This document shows, one piece after another, positions 7,456 to 15,938 of a DNA stretch of 56,560 nucleotides. Numbering within the stretch: the stretch's first letter is position 1; the number at the start of each line of letters is the position of its first letter. Origin of the DNA: a virus; the IMG/VR virus record IMGVR_UViG_3300020183_004356, positions 1 through 56,560 of that record. One strand, 5' to 3'. The notes below the pieces were generated by a model. It saw only the letters and a list, made by a program, of their open reading frames with translations. It was not told where the DNA came from and ran no database searches. The translations under genes and the position numbers were made by a program.

Positions 7456-8379
7456 TTAACAATTAAAAGTTTTTTCAAATTTTTTAATAGCTAGATCTTT
7501 TGCTTTAAATTCAAATTCTAAATCTATTTTATCCGCATTATTATATTCTTCTGGAATTTGAGATACATAATCTGCGTGTGCTCTAGGGTTTTTCGCATTT
7601 TTTTCACAATCGCTGAAGTGAAATAGTGGGATGTAATTTCCCCACGTCGATTTGGCTAAATTATACGCTTCAATATTTGACAAATTTCCAGTATTATTTT
7701 TGAAGTGTAAATTGTCATACGTAATTGGTATATTCGTTTTAACATATATGTGATCATAAAGTTGTTTTACATTCCAGCTATTAAGTTTGTCTTCGTTTTC
7801 CAAAACCAATCTAGATTTTACATTATCGTTTAAAGAATTATATATTGTTATAAATCTATTAGCGGTGTCTTCTAACGGGCTGCCTTTATAGCAATTCATG
7901 TGAATATTAATAGGCGATTCATAACTTTTTGGCAGTTCAAATAAATCCATGATGTCACCGTGATGATGTAATTCTAAAATTGATTTTTTTACAGTATTTA
8001 AATTCATAGATGCAAGAACCACAAATTGATCAGGATGTGTACTACATCTCAAATTATTTTTACGAATTATTTCTGCACATTTTTTAAATTCTTCGTAGAT
8101 TTGATCTTTATCAGGTAATATATCAATACTTATGTTTGCTTCTGGGAGAGTAATTAGGGGGATGATACCACTACTTATTCTGTAATTCCATTTGTTTTTT
8201 ACACAATGTTCTATTGTTTTCAAAGTGACTCGTAAATTATTTAATGTTCTTTCGCTGACAATTTTCAATGCAGTTTTTCGTTCAAGCATCAAAAATCTTT
8301 TTTTAGTCATGCACGAAGCTCCTACATCATCCGGTAACATTAATGATATGCAACAAAGACTTTTTCTTTTATTTTTCAT
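7456..8379 (-). CDS. uvdE: UV damage endonuclease UvdE/UvsE
   Basis: A 307-aa protein of the usual length. UvdE nicks DNA 5' of UV photoproducts and starts an alternative excision repair. It is a TIM-barrel metal enzyme. Visible barrel motifs are STHPDQFVVL, LELHHHGDIMDLF, INIHMNCYKG, RLVLENEDKLNSWNV, ITYDNLHFKNN, and FHFSDCEKN, which supply the metal-ligand His, Glu and Asp residues. T4 itself uses a different enzyme (DenV), so this is a substitution of the UV repair function. It is separated by 55 bases from the upstream DUF4338-like gene. Confidence 0.9.
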   Translation of the reverse strand: MKNKRKSLCCISLMLPDDVGASCMTKKRFLMLERKTALKIVSERTLNNLRVTLKTIEHCVKNKWNYRISSGIIPLITLPEANISIDILPDKDQIYEEFKKCAEIIRKNNLRCSTHPDQFVVLASMNLNTVKKSILELHHHGDIMDLFELPKSYESPINIHMNCYKGSPLEDTANRFITIYNSLNDNVKSRLVLENEDKLNSWNVKQLYDHIYVKTNIPITYDNLHFKNNTGNLSNIEAYNLAKSTWGNYIPLFHFSDCEKNAKNPRAHADYVSQIPEEYNNADKIDLEFEFKAKDLAIKKFEKTFNC

Positions 8380-8434
8380 TTTTATATTATATTATTTTAT
8401 TTAAAACAGTCAAATGATTTATTAAATTTTAAAA

Positions 8435-9622
8435 TTACCTTCCTACTTCATGAAAATAATTTTCTTTTGCTTCATTATACGGCATACCAATCATTGAATT
8501 ATAATAAAGAATATCAGTCTTCACTTTATTTTCTGATAAAAGTTTTTTGTATCTTTCTATGGCTTTGGGTTTCCACCATTCCAATATTGCGGTTTTGTCA
8601 TTTGCGTATAATTCTTTCATCTTTAATTGATTGTCGTCGATTTTATTTTGAAGAAATTCTTTGGTATTTTGATAAAATTCTGAATAATATACGCCTCTTT
8701 CATAACCATGAACATAATCTGATGTTTTAATACCTAACTCATTAAATATCATAGATATGGACTTTTGTTTTGCGCCTGTAACAGGACCAGACACTCCTTC
8801 TTTTTGAGTCATTGCTTTTTCATATTTTTCTTTTTTATTTTCTTGAATCCAATGATGCCATATTTCGTAAATTTCGTCATCAGGCTTTATAGGAATTTTT
8901 CCTGCACTGCTACCACATTTATGCCACCATTTTAAACTGTTATACATACTATAACTTCCGTATAAGCTGGTAGTGGTCATTCCGACCAACGTATTTTCGT
9001 ATAATTTTTTCCAAACATCTCTTACTGTAGAAGTAGTAATTAAACATGCTATGAGCTTTCCTCCTAAAAAATTGTATCCAAATGGTTGCGTAGACATGAT
9101 GCAGCTTCCAATGGCACTATTATTTATACGTTTAGATTTTTTTAATTTATCGTCGACTGTCCATTTTAGATAATTGTCTCTATCACTTATACAAATCACA
9201 TCGCTAGATACCGATACCGCACCTAAATACCTTTTGTTGGAATCATTGCCGTCGTGAATTAAAAATTTCAAAAATCTACCTGGAGTTTGACTGAATTCCA
9301 TAGTGTGACAAAAAACTCGCAACATTATCCAATCTATCTCTTGAAATTCTCCATTTACAAGTTCAATTGTAGGATTGATTTTTTCTATTTCTTCCGTCGT
9401 TTTTTTAAAATTGTTTATGTCGGTGGGAACCCAAATTTTTGCTTTTATTTGAGCAGATACACTTGCATACTTTCTATAACTTTGTACCTCATACCATTTT
9501 TTATAGAAAGTTTGTTCTTCAACGCTCATACGTTTAAGAAAATTCATATTTTCTATAAATTTATTTTTGTTTCCCTGATAGTCGAATTCAATAATATCAA
9601 AAAAATCGTTTGCAACGTTCAT
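8435..9622 (-). CDS. DUF4338-like phage protein, long form
   Basis: A 395-aa protein. After an N-terminal region of about 110 residues it carries GRFLKFLIHDG, YLGAVSVSSDVICISDRDNY (132-151), INNSAIGSCI (166-175), PFGYNFLGGKLIACL (180-194), and TTTSLYGSYSMYNSLKWW (216-233). The order GAVSxSS / RDNYxxW / NNS / W-x-x-x-Y / TTSLYG or ETF / G-x-S-G parallels the smaller gene at 4839-5591, so I place both in one superfamily. I recall proteins of the GGKL and TTSLYG type in T4-like marine phages, without a proven function. The start ATG overlaps an ATATTTATA box that faces the divergent gene at 9637. Confidence 0.55.
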   Translation of the reverse strand: MNVANDFFDIIEFDYQGNKNKFIENMNFLKRMSVEEQTFYKKWYEVQSYRKYASVSAQIKAKIWVPTDINNFKKTTEEIEKINPTIELVNGEFQEIDWIMLRVFCHTMEFSQTPGRFLKFLIHDGNDSNKRYLGAVSVSSDVICISDRDNYLKWTVDDKLKKSKRINNSAIGSCIMSTQPFGYNFLGGKLIACLITTSTVRDVWKKLYENTLVGMTTTSLYGSYSMYNSLKWWHKCGSSAGKIPIKPDDEIYEIWHHWIQENKKEKYEKAMTQKEGVSGPVTGAKQKSISMIFNELGIKTSDYVHGYERGVYYSEFYQNTKEFLQNKIDDNQLKMKELYANDKTAILEWWKPKAIERYKKLLSENKVKTDILYYNSMIGMPYNEAKENYFHEVGR

Positions 9623-9629
9623 ATTTATA
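9621..9629 (+). promoter_or_regulatory. ATATTTATA box before the 75-aa plus-strand gene
   Basis: The box ends seven bases before the ATG at 9637. It is the same nonamer, in the same orientation relative to its gene, as the boxes upstream of several minus-strand genes. Because the divergent gene starts at 9622, the box overlaps that start codon. Confidence 0.45.
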
Positions 9630-9636
9630 CAATACT

Positions 9637-9864
9637 ATGACATTTAAAAAAGTCAATTCTAATGAAAAGGAATTCCATTATATAGAATTACAATCAACCA
9701 TGTATGTATTATTTGACTCACAATTTGATATTCCTATAGCAAGAGGCAGTAAAGTTATTGTTGGAAAAGAAATTACAAAGTTAAATGAAAATGTGACCGT
9801 TCATTACTATAAATTGGATAAAAATAAAATTATGTATAAAATGACACATGGACAAAAAAAATAG
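9637..9864 (+). CDS. Small plus-strand protein of unknown function, 75 aa
   Basis: One of only three convincing plus-strand genes. ATG at 9637 is chosen rather than an in-frame ATG at 9610 because it follows an ATATTTATA box by seven bases and the earlier start would overlap the divergent gene. The protein MTFKKVNSNEKEFHYIELQS... is soluble, predicted mostly beta, basic at the C-terminus, with no known motif. It ends at a strong bidirectional hairpin terminator. Function unknown. Confidence 0.55.
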   Translation: MTFKKVNSNEKEFHYIELQSTMYVLFDSQFDIPIARGSKVIVGKEITKLNENVTVHYYKLDKNKIMYKMTHGQKK

Positions 9865-9888
9865 TTCTGTATTTTATTACAGAACTAT
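9861..9888. terminator. Bidirectional hairpin terminator
   Basis: ATAGTTCTGTA pairs with TACAGAACTAT (11 bp) around a six-base loop. The minus-strand product ends in a run of eight U, and the plus-strand side is followed by TTTATCGTTTTT. It lies between convergent genes 9637 (+) and 9907 (-), and can stop both. Confidence 0.85.
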
Positions 9889-9906
9889 TTATCGTTTTTA
9901 TGTCAA

Positions 9907-10269
9907 TTATACGGTTTGCAAATTCTTGTCCGATTTAACTTGCGTGGCCTCAGTCTTGTTTGCATTAAGATCTACAACCTTGACAGTTGCCGATTCATGA
10001 AGAACAACTCCGTCATTCTTAGCTTGTTCAATAGTCTTGGTGGAAACAGGAGCCATAGAATATACAGAAAGGGGTCGTCCCTTACCGAAATTCTTGGTGC
10101 CCAATTCAATAACGGTACCTTCATTCTGAGCCTTTGCGAGTCGAACTCTAAGAGTAATTTCCTTATCGAAATGACTGTTCTGCTCGAGAAGTTGCTTGAA
10201 CGTAAAAATTACATTTTTTGGCCAAGTAACAGTCTGCTTTGTTTTGTTTTTTCTATTTGTTTTATTCAT
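9907..10269 (-). CDS. Small basic protein, possibly winged-helix DNA-binding, 120 aa
   Basis: Lys-rich N-terminus, then TWPKNVIFTFKQLLEQN, KEITLRVRLAKAQNEGTVIE and GKGRPLSVYSMAPVS. The helix / helix with RVR / hairpin 'GTV.ELG..FGKGRP..VY' layout looks like a winged helix-turn-helix, so it may bind nucleic acid. It has a good leader (AAAGGGATAAATATAAAAT before ATG), its own possible promoter upstream and a strong terminator downstream, so it appears to be a single-gene unit. Such an arrangement suits an abundant nucleoid or regulatory protein, but this is inference. Confidence 0.55.
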   Translation of the reverse strand: MNKTNRKNKTKQTVTWPKNVIFTFKQLLEQNSHFDKEITLRVRLAKAQNEGTVIELGTKNFGKGRPLSVYSMAPVSTKTIEQAKNDGVVLHESATVKVVDLNANKTEATQVKSDKNLQTV

Positions 10270-10296
10270 ATTTTATATTTATCCCTTTCACTTTCT

Positions 10297-10324
10297 ATAT
10301 TATAACAGTGTGTTTTTAAGTCAA
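10297..10324 (-). promoter_or_regulatory. Possible sigma-70-type promoter for the 120-aa gene
   Basis: On the minus strand TTGACT (10319-10324) is followed 14-16 bases later by TATAAT/TAATAT (10297-10304). The -35 hexamer is close to consensus but the spacing is short. Placement directly upstream of an isolated gene supports it. Confidence 0.4.
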
Positions 10325-10341
10325 CTACTTTTTTAATATTT

Positions 10342-12456
10342 TTAATTTTCTTTTTTTAAAAACATAATATTCAACGTTTTAGCGATTTCTAATAAATTTT
10401 TTACATTTATAAATGATGCGTTTTTACCATACATCATTCTAAATTGTTCCGTAATTTCGTTGGTATCCACATCAGAGATACCTATATTTCCATTATTTAA
10501 TGTGTTAATATGTATAAAATAAGATAGAACTTCGTATCCTGATCGAATTACTTTTTTAATTTGATTTCTAGTGTGTTCTGCCGCTTTACGCCCTTGATAC
10601 ATATGAGTTAAATTATTAATTTCAACGGACAAATATGGAAGTCCGTCAGATAAATTTATAAAATAATAATCTTCGTCTGAATTTTTTGCGGGTAAGTTTT
10701 TTACTATTGGTTCAAAACATAACCCTTCAGGAGTTGTATTAGCCGGATAAATGTGACTAAAATCATTTTTTATTTTATTAAAAGAGTCTTTAGTTGAGTC
10801 GTATGCAATTACAACGTATGGCGTATATGTATTGGTACTAACTTTTACAGAGGTTCTAAAACTTACTACTACATTTACGTTATTAATCATTGAACATGCC
10901 TTACAAATAGCCACTACGGTTGTAAGTGTATTTCTCCACTTTTCTCCGCCCATCGAACTGCTAGCGTCTACACTAATATGAATGTTAGCGTTTTTATATT
11001 TATCCATTTGATTTGTAAAAAATACGGTTGGAGAATCAAAGGCAAGATCCGATAAAGTTCGTCTATCAATTTTTCCCGAAGACTTTCTCATGAATTTTGT
11101 TGTGTTTACAGAATTTCTAATTTGAAGTCGTTTCCCCAAAAGCTGTCCTAGACTGATTCCATTTCTAATACAGTTTTCATTTTCTCGATGAGTTAATACG
11201 TTATTACCATCGTTCAATGGAAATTTTTCATCCATCAATAATTCTCGTGTGAGATTTTTAACAAAAACGCAATCAACGTTTGTTCCGAAAAAATCTTCTC
11301 CCACTTTTATTAAGGTCATTCCGCTATTTTCTATATTAGATATGGTGTTATTATCTAATTTATTCAAACTCTTTTTAAGGAACTGATGATCCATAAATTT
11401 TTTTTGATTTTTAAAACTGTTTTTTACTTTTTCTATCAGAGTTTTTGTCAGTTTTTTAACGTTGCCGTTTTGTTTTTTCTCAGATTTAGATTCATCAGTT
11501 TTATTATCTTGGTCTGTATCATCGTTTGTATCGTCGTTTTTTACATTTTCTTCCTTGTTGTCTGAATCTGCGAGTTCTACATCTTTATTACTATTATCTG
11601 AATTTTTATCTTTTAAATTTGTGGATGGTTCGTCGTTATCCGCCTGTTCAGATTTATTTAAATGATTGTCACATTTAGATGTTGTTTTTGATCCTATTTC
11701 CGATTTTGTTTCTGTAGTATTAACATCTGATATATTTTTCAATATCAATTTAACACATTCGACGGCAGTTAAAAATCTATCGCTCGGAGTTTTCAAACGA
11801 CTAATGTTTTTGTAATCTATCATTTTATAAATTTTTTCAAGATCTGGTAATGCTGCCAAATCGGTATTTTCGTTTGTAAAATTAAAAATTCTGAACGTAT
11901 ATGATTCCACGTCTAAACTTCTGTACAATTCGCTTTTTAACGCAACATTATTTATTTTACTGTTAAAATATTTGTTATATAATTCTATGTAGTATCCTTG
12001 ATAGCCTACGGATGTAGTATATACATACCAATCAATATATCTGTCTTCGACATAATTTATCATATCTTTGGTTAATTCCCACACCGATTCTTTGCTCATG
12101 TTAATTTTTTCGGATAATTCGTATATTTCTCTAGGAATTCTTTGCCATAAGGTCTTTAAAATGTTCATATCCGACAAAACTATATGAGCGGATTCGTGTA
12201 ACGCCAATCCAACAGTCACGTCGAAATCTTTTTTGCAACTTATCTTTGATGTAATGTAAATTGTTTCACCATCGGTTGAACTGTTTCCCGATGTCTTAAA
12301 TTTTACAGGTACATTTTTATTGGTTAATATTTTTACGAAATTTGAAATAGCCAGTCTATATGCGGCTAATTGTATCAAATTTAAATCTAATTTAGAATAA
12401 TTTTCTTCTTCAACCGATTCCTCATTCAACCAAAAATCTGAATAAGTATCATTCAT
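10342..12456 (-). CDS. VWA-domain protein with N-terminal HExxH motif (CobT-like partner of MoxR)
   Basis: A 704-aa protein with three parts. Residues 1 to about 240 hold a metallopeptidase-like domain with HESAH at 87-91 (HExxH). Residues about 250-330 are a very acidic, Asn/Asp/Lys-rich linker. The C-terminal third is a von Willebrand A domain with the metal-binding site ISVDASSSMGGEKW. This matches 'VWA-like putative metallopeptidases' and the CobT type of chelatase partners. It works with a MoxR ATPase, and such an ATPase is encoded 33 bases upstream. The likely role is an ATP-driven remodelling machine, target unknown. The plus-strand frame opposite the acidic linker is a shadow. Confidence 0.85.
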   Translation of the reverse strand: MNDTYSDFWLNEESVEEENYSKLDLNLIQLAAYRLAISNFVKILTNKNVPVKFKTSGNSSTDGETIYITSKISCKKDFDVTVGLALHESAHIVLSDMNILKTLWQRIPREIYELSEKINMSKESVWELTKDMINYVEDRYIDWYVYTTSVGYQGYYIELYNKYFNSKINNVALKSELYRSLDVESYTFRIFNFTNENTDLAALPDLEKIYKMIDYKNISRLKTPSDRFLTAVECVKLILKNISDVNTTETKSEIGSKTTSKCDNHLNKSEQADNDEPSTNLKDKNSDNSNKDVELADSDNKEENVKNDDTNDDTDQDNKTDESKSEKKQNGNVKKLTKTLIEKVKNSFKNQKKFMDHQFLKKSLNKLDNNTISNIENSGMTLIKVGEDFFGTNVDCVFVKNLTRELLMDEKFPLNDGNNVLTHRENENCIRNGISLGQLLGKRLQIRNSVNTTKFMRKSSGKIDRRTLSDLAFDSPTVFFTNQMDKYKNANIHISVDASSSMGGEKWRNTLTTVVAICKACSMINNVNVVVSFRTSVKVSTNTYTPYVVIAYDSTKDSFNKIKNDFSHIYPANTTPEGLCFEPIVKNLPAKNSDEDYYFINLSDGLPYLSVEINNLTHMYQGRKAAEHTRNQIKKVIRSGYEVLSYFIHINTLNNGNIGISDVDTNEITEQFRMMYGKNASFINVKNLLEIAKTLNIMFLKKEN

Positions 12457-12489
12457 AATATTATATTTATATTTGCTTACGACAACTAA

Positions 12490-13461
12490 CTAAAATGGTA
12501 CATTTACGTTATTTGATGGAATTGTAGATGGAACCGACGCCGTTTTTTTACCGCTAAAGGGATTTTCTGCCGTTATTCTAGGGTCTTTTATATATTTTTG
12601 TACCAATTGTTTGACATATGTTCTTTCGCTATTAACTCCACCATCGTTATCAAAATTAGGATAAATTGCGCTTTCGGCAATTTCTTCTAAATTAAATCCG
12701 TCCACTAATAATTCTGTCATTTCTACAGACGCTCTAGTTGATAGAAAGTTAGTAAGTTTAGAATCTTCTTTTTTAATATTTATACGTGTATGAGCACAAA
12801 TCTCCAAAATGTTTTCTAGTATAGATATTTTAGATGTGTCACTTATATTAAATCGTTCAGTTAATAATTTTAATTCTTCTTCAATTTTCAATGGATTCAT
12901 TTCAATTTTAACCGAAAATCTATTAAGTAATGCTCTATCCATTACCCTAGTAGATGTGTATTCATTACCTATATTAGCCGTGGCAATAAAACTTACATTT
13001 TTAGCTACCTTGACCGTTTCTACATTGGATTTTTCGTCTAACCTCAGATATCTTTGAAGATCATCTAATACCGTCATTAAAATGTTCCATGCATCAGGAT
13101 GAGCTCTGCTTATTTCATCTAATAAGATGATTGCGCCTTCAGTTCTAATTGCAGATACAAATGCGCTTTCATTAAAAACTGTTCCTGTGTTTTTGTCGAA
13201 TTGGGTATTTCCTATCAAACTACATCTCGCATCTTGTGTGCTTCCCAAATTAAAATAAAAAAATTTATCGATTTTCTTTAAGGCTTTTGCAGCGCTAATA
13301 GCGGCCAATGATTTTCCACATCCTGTGGGTCCTACGATTAAGATATTTTTTCCACGTAAAACATTTCTTATCAAATATTTCCATTTCAAATCATCAATAA
13401 TGAGTTCGGATGGTTTTATGTCTTTACACGAATTTATTATTTTTTTAATGTCGTTATTCAC
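12490..13461 (-). CDS. MoxR-family AAA+ ATPase (CobS-like)
   Basis: A 323-aa protein. Walker A is GPTGCGKS at 44-51; Walker B is AIILLDEIS at 110-118; TANIG near 160 is sensor 1; NRFSVKIEMNP with an arginine after the sensor region is typical of MoxR/CbbQ/CobS. Such ATPases act as hexameric rings on VWA partner proteins, and the next gene encodes a VWA protein. T4-like cyanophages often carry a cobS-annotated homologue. The start codon is GTG (13459-13461); no in-frame ATG gives a complete N-terminus. Confidence 0.9.
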   Translation of the reverse strand: MNNDIKKIINSCKDIKPSELIIDDLKWKYLIRNVLRGKNILIVGPTGCGKSLAAISAAKALKKIDKFFYFNLGSTQDARCSLIGNTQFDKNTGTVFNESAFVSAIRTEGAIILLDEISRAHPDAWNILMTVLDDLQRYLRLDEKSNVETVKVAKNVSFIATANIGNEYTSTRVMDRALLNRFSVKIEMNPLKIEEELKLLTERFNISDTSKISILENILEICAHTRINIKKEDSKLTNFLSTRASVEMTELLVDGFNLEEIAESAIYPNFDNDGGVNSERTYVKQLVQKYIKDPRITAENPFSGKKTASVPSTIPSNNVNVPF

Positions 13462-13513
13462 GATAACACTGTATCACCGACGGGTATCAGTGTCAATTTT
13501 TAAAAATTATAAT

Positions 13514-14500
13514 TTACTTACTTTTAATTTTATGTGCGGGTAGATTTAATTCTTTGCCTTTTCCACCTTTTAAAACGTGTTTCTTTTCGACTTTACTCTG
13601 TTTAGGATATGTGTATTTAACTTTCTCGCCTTCACTTGGGTGTTCCGATTGTTTATTTACCTTGTTTACTTCTTTCATAGGTTGATTAGGTAAATCTTCT
13701 TCATTTACTACTTGATTTTCTTTATAGTCTTTTTGTTCGTTTTTCTTATCATTCAAAGATTTAATAGGATTTTGTTTGGTTTCAGGAAGTTCCGATCCTT
13801 TTACCTGATCATTTGTTTGTTCTGCGGATTTATTATAAGCTTTTTGAACGTAGTTGCCTTTTTCGTTTAATTTTTCTTTTACGAACTTTTTTAATTCATC
13901 TAAACTGTCATTCATATGTCTGGTTCTGTCGGTCCCATCTTTCGTATGAATTATATCATATGAATCCATATAATTTGGTCGAATGTGAAAATAATGCGGG
14001 AAACATCCAGAAATTTCGTATCCGCCGAGTTTACTTGGTTTCACACAATAATCTTTGCTATATTCTTTAACTACCTTATCTAAAGCGACCATGGATTCCT
14101 CAATGGATTTCTGAGTTTCCAATTTAATTTCTTCAATTGATTCTTTAATCAATGATGTTAGAATTTTTCTTTTAGACTCTTCTAATTTAGAAAGTTCCTT
14201 TTCCGCATCCAATTCGTGTTTTTTTACATATCCATCGGATCCCAGATACACATAACCTTTATCTTTAGCGACTTGATCAGCAAATGTCAAAATTTCTTCT
14301 TGAACGGATTCCGCTTGAGCGACATCTTTGATATGAGAATAAATTATATTAGATATATCATCATGATCCAAATATGTTTCGTTTTCATTAAATAGTTTTT
14401 CGACCTCGGATTTTATAGTATCTACCATAGATTCAAGATGTGCTGGATTCATCTCGTTCAAAACTTCTTGTATCAACGACTTTAACTCAGAAATATTCAT
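13514..14500 (-). CDS. Acidic/basic coiled-coil protein with N-terminal 'ELKSLIQEVL' tag, 328 aa
   Basis: Begins MNISELKSLIQEVLNEMNPA, nearly identical to the start of the unrelated gene at 24403-24831. The middle (about 95-150) is coiled coil; a segment with YEISGCFPHYFHIRPNYMDS may be a small folded domain; the last 100 residues are Lys/Glu/Gln-rich and look disordered. An ATATTTATA box ends four bases before the ATG. Short amphipathic N-terminal tags of this kind are known in T4 as capsid-targeting sequences of internal head proteins, so it could be an internal virion protein. Function not recognised. Confidence 0.65.
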   Translation of the reverse strand: MNISELKSLIQEVLNEMNPAHLESMVDTIKSEVEKLFNENETYLDHDDISNIIYSHIKDVAQAESVQEEILTFADQVAKDKGYVYLGSDGYVKKHELDAEKELSKLEESKRKILTSLIKESIEEIKLETQKSIEESMVALDKVVKEYSKDYCVKPSKLGGYEISGCFPHYFHIRPNYMDSYDIIHTKDGTDRTRHMNDSLDELKKFVKEKLNEKGNYVQKAYNKSAEQTNDQVKGSELPETKQNPIKSLNDKKNEQKDYKENQVVNEEDLPNQPMKEVNKVNKQSEHPSEGEKVKYTYPKQSKVEKKHVLKGGKGKELNLPAHKIKSK

Positions 14501-14504
14501 ATAT

Positions 14505-14513
14505 TATAAATAT
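14505..14513 (-). promoter_or_regulatory. ATATTTATA box
   Basis: Reads ATATTTATA on the minus strand and lies four bases before the ATG of the 328-aa tagged protein. See the finding on the recurrent box. Confidence 0.45.
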
Positions 14514-15286
14514 CATATAAAAAAAGAATCGTTAATATTATTTTCGACATCAAAAGTCTGTATTTCGTCGGAATAAGTAGAAAGTTTTGGATATGGTAAA
14601 ATTGGATGTTTTAGAGATTTTTTTAATTTTTTGTTTAAAATCTTATTGGATATAAATTTTATATATCTGTGTTTAGAACTTTCTTTCTTTCTCCAAAAAG
14701 TTTTACCTATTCTTTTTTTGAGATGTTCAATATTATGACTGCCCCACTTGGAAAACACCGTTCGACTGTGAATCCATTTATAATTTGGAGGACCATCTAA
14801 ACTTATGCTATAATTAGGCATTAAACACAAACTATTGTTGCCTTGATATAAAAAGCCTGTAGCTTGATATATGATTCCTGAGTGATTTACTTCTGAATCC
14901 GAATAACTTACCACCGATTTTATATGTGGAAAATCTTTATTTAATTGTTTAAAAGATTCTGCAATACAATAACTTTCTATATTTTTACCATATCCGTCAT
15001 GAATAAACAGTCTTACCAATTCAAATACTTCGTCTTTTGATAATAAATCGGATAATGAACTCGACACACTTCTTCCTACAGGTTGACTATAAACCACGCA
15101 ACCAATTAATTTATCTACTGTGTCGTTAAAATATAAAAACTTCTCTTCAGTTTTATAAAAAATACCGTATGCTATCCTGCATAACGTCCATTTATGAGTA
15201 TAATGGTTTTTTATAATAATATCTTTTGCTACTTTGCTGCTTATTGGTTTTAAATAAACTTTTTCAACATCACAATATTTTTCCAT
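14513..15286 (-). CDS. Mom-like GNAT-fold protein
   Basis: A 257-aa protein. The order DIIIKNHYTHKWTLCRIAYG (about 22-41), a strand pair with LIGCVVYSQPVGRS (60-73), LVRLFIHDGYGKN (90-102), and VSYSDSEVNHSGIIYQATGF (125-144) is the pattern of the Mom family and related GNAT-fold phage proteins. Mom of phage Mu adds a carbamoylmethyl group to adenine in DNA and protects it from restriction. Whether this protein modifies bases, and which group, is not known. It lies 12 bases upstream of the 328-aa tagged protein gene. A lysine-rich C-terminus is consistent with nucleic-acid binding. Confidence 0.6.
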   Translation of the reverse strand: MEKYCDVEKVYLKPISSKVAKDIIIKNHYTHKWTLCRIAYGIFYKTEEKFLYFNDTVDKLIGCVVYSQPVGRSVSSSLSDLLSKDEVFELVRLFIHDGYGKNIESYCIAESFKQLNKDFPHIKSVVSYSDSEVNHSGIIYQATGFLYQGNNSLCLMPNYSISLDGPPNYKWIHSRTVFSKWGSHNIEHLKKRIGKTFWRKKESSKHRYIKFISNKILNKKLKKSLKHPILPYPKLSTYSDEIQTFDVENNINDSFFI

Positions 15287-15322
15287 TAATATATGATGAT
15301 GAAATAAACGAAAAGGTCAATT

Positions 15323-15892
15323 TTATTTAATTTTTAAACTTCCTATATAACCGTTATTATGAGTTTTTATCGCATTACACTCTACTAAGAATGTGTTTCC
15401 GTTGTCTCCAACCATTCTATAAGTATCTTGATACATTCTTCCATCCGTTACACAATCGTTCCAATGATCTACAACCCTTTCTCGATCTTCTTCATGTATT
15501 ACGTTTTTCCAACCGTGTTCTAAAAAATAACTAATATCATGTTTAAATAATTTTGTGTATGCCGAATTTACCCATATACATTTTCCGTCATCAGAACTTT
15601 CAAAAATAGGCTCTTCTCTGTTATCCAAAATCCATCTCTGTCTGTGAAATATTTTTTCTGTAATTTGTGTGTTAATCGCCATCTGTTCGGACAAATGATT
15701 TATTTTATCTTTTATAGAGCCACCGCCGTTAGGTATAACTTCTTTGAAAATAACGTCTAGTTTATTTTGAAACGATAATAATTTTTCATACTGTTTTTTT
15801 ATCCATGTAATTATCCACGTAATCGTTTTATAAAGAGTACCTATCAACCCCAGTATTAGTATAGTGATCTGTAAATTGTTTTCGATATCCAT
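15323..15892 (-). CDS. Membrane-anchored PAS-domain protein
   Basis: A 189-aa protein. Residues about 8-30 (ITILILGLIGTLYKTITWII) form one membrane segment, 35-80 a helical linker, and about 85-189 a PAS domain with the typical series ESSDDGKCIWVNSAYTKLF, WKNVIHEEDRERVVDHWND, and YRMVGDNGNTFLVECNAIK. PAS domains sense small molecules, redox state or light. There is no kinase, cyclase or other output domain, so the output may be protein interaction or a competitor of a host sensor. An ATATTTATA box lies eight bases before the ATG. PAS proteins are unusual in phages. Confidence 0.8.
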   Translation of the reverse strand: MDIENNLQITILILGLIGTLYKTITWIITWIKKQYEKLLSFQNKLDVIFKEVIPNGGGSIKDKINHLSEQMAINTQITEKIFHRQRWILDNREEPIFESSDDGKCIWVNSAYTKLFKHDISYFLEHGWKNVIHEEDRERVVDHWNDCVTDGRMYQDTYRMVGDNGNTFLVECNAIKTHNNGYIGSLKIK

Positions 15893-15900
15893 ATATCAAT

Positions 15901-15909
15901 TATAAATAT
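15901..15909 (-). promoter_or_regulatory. ATATTTATA box
   Basis: Minus-strand ATATTTATA ending eight bases before the ATG of the PAS protein gene. Confidence 0.45.
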
Positions 15910-15938
15910 AATTAATTTTTATAAAAGTTAAAAATGAT

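Noticed and set aside
10342-13461. Cobaltochelatase CobS/CobT function
   Set aside because: CobN is absent and MoxR/VWA pairs have many roles, so cobalt insertion is not claimed.
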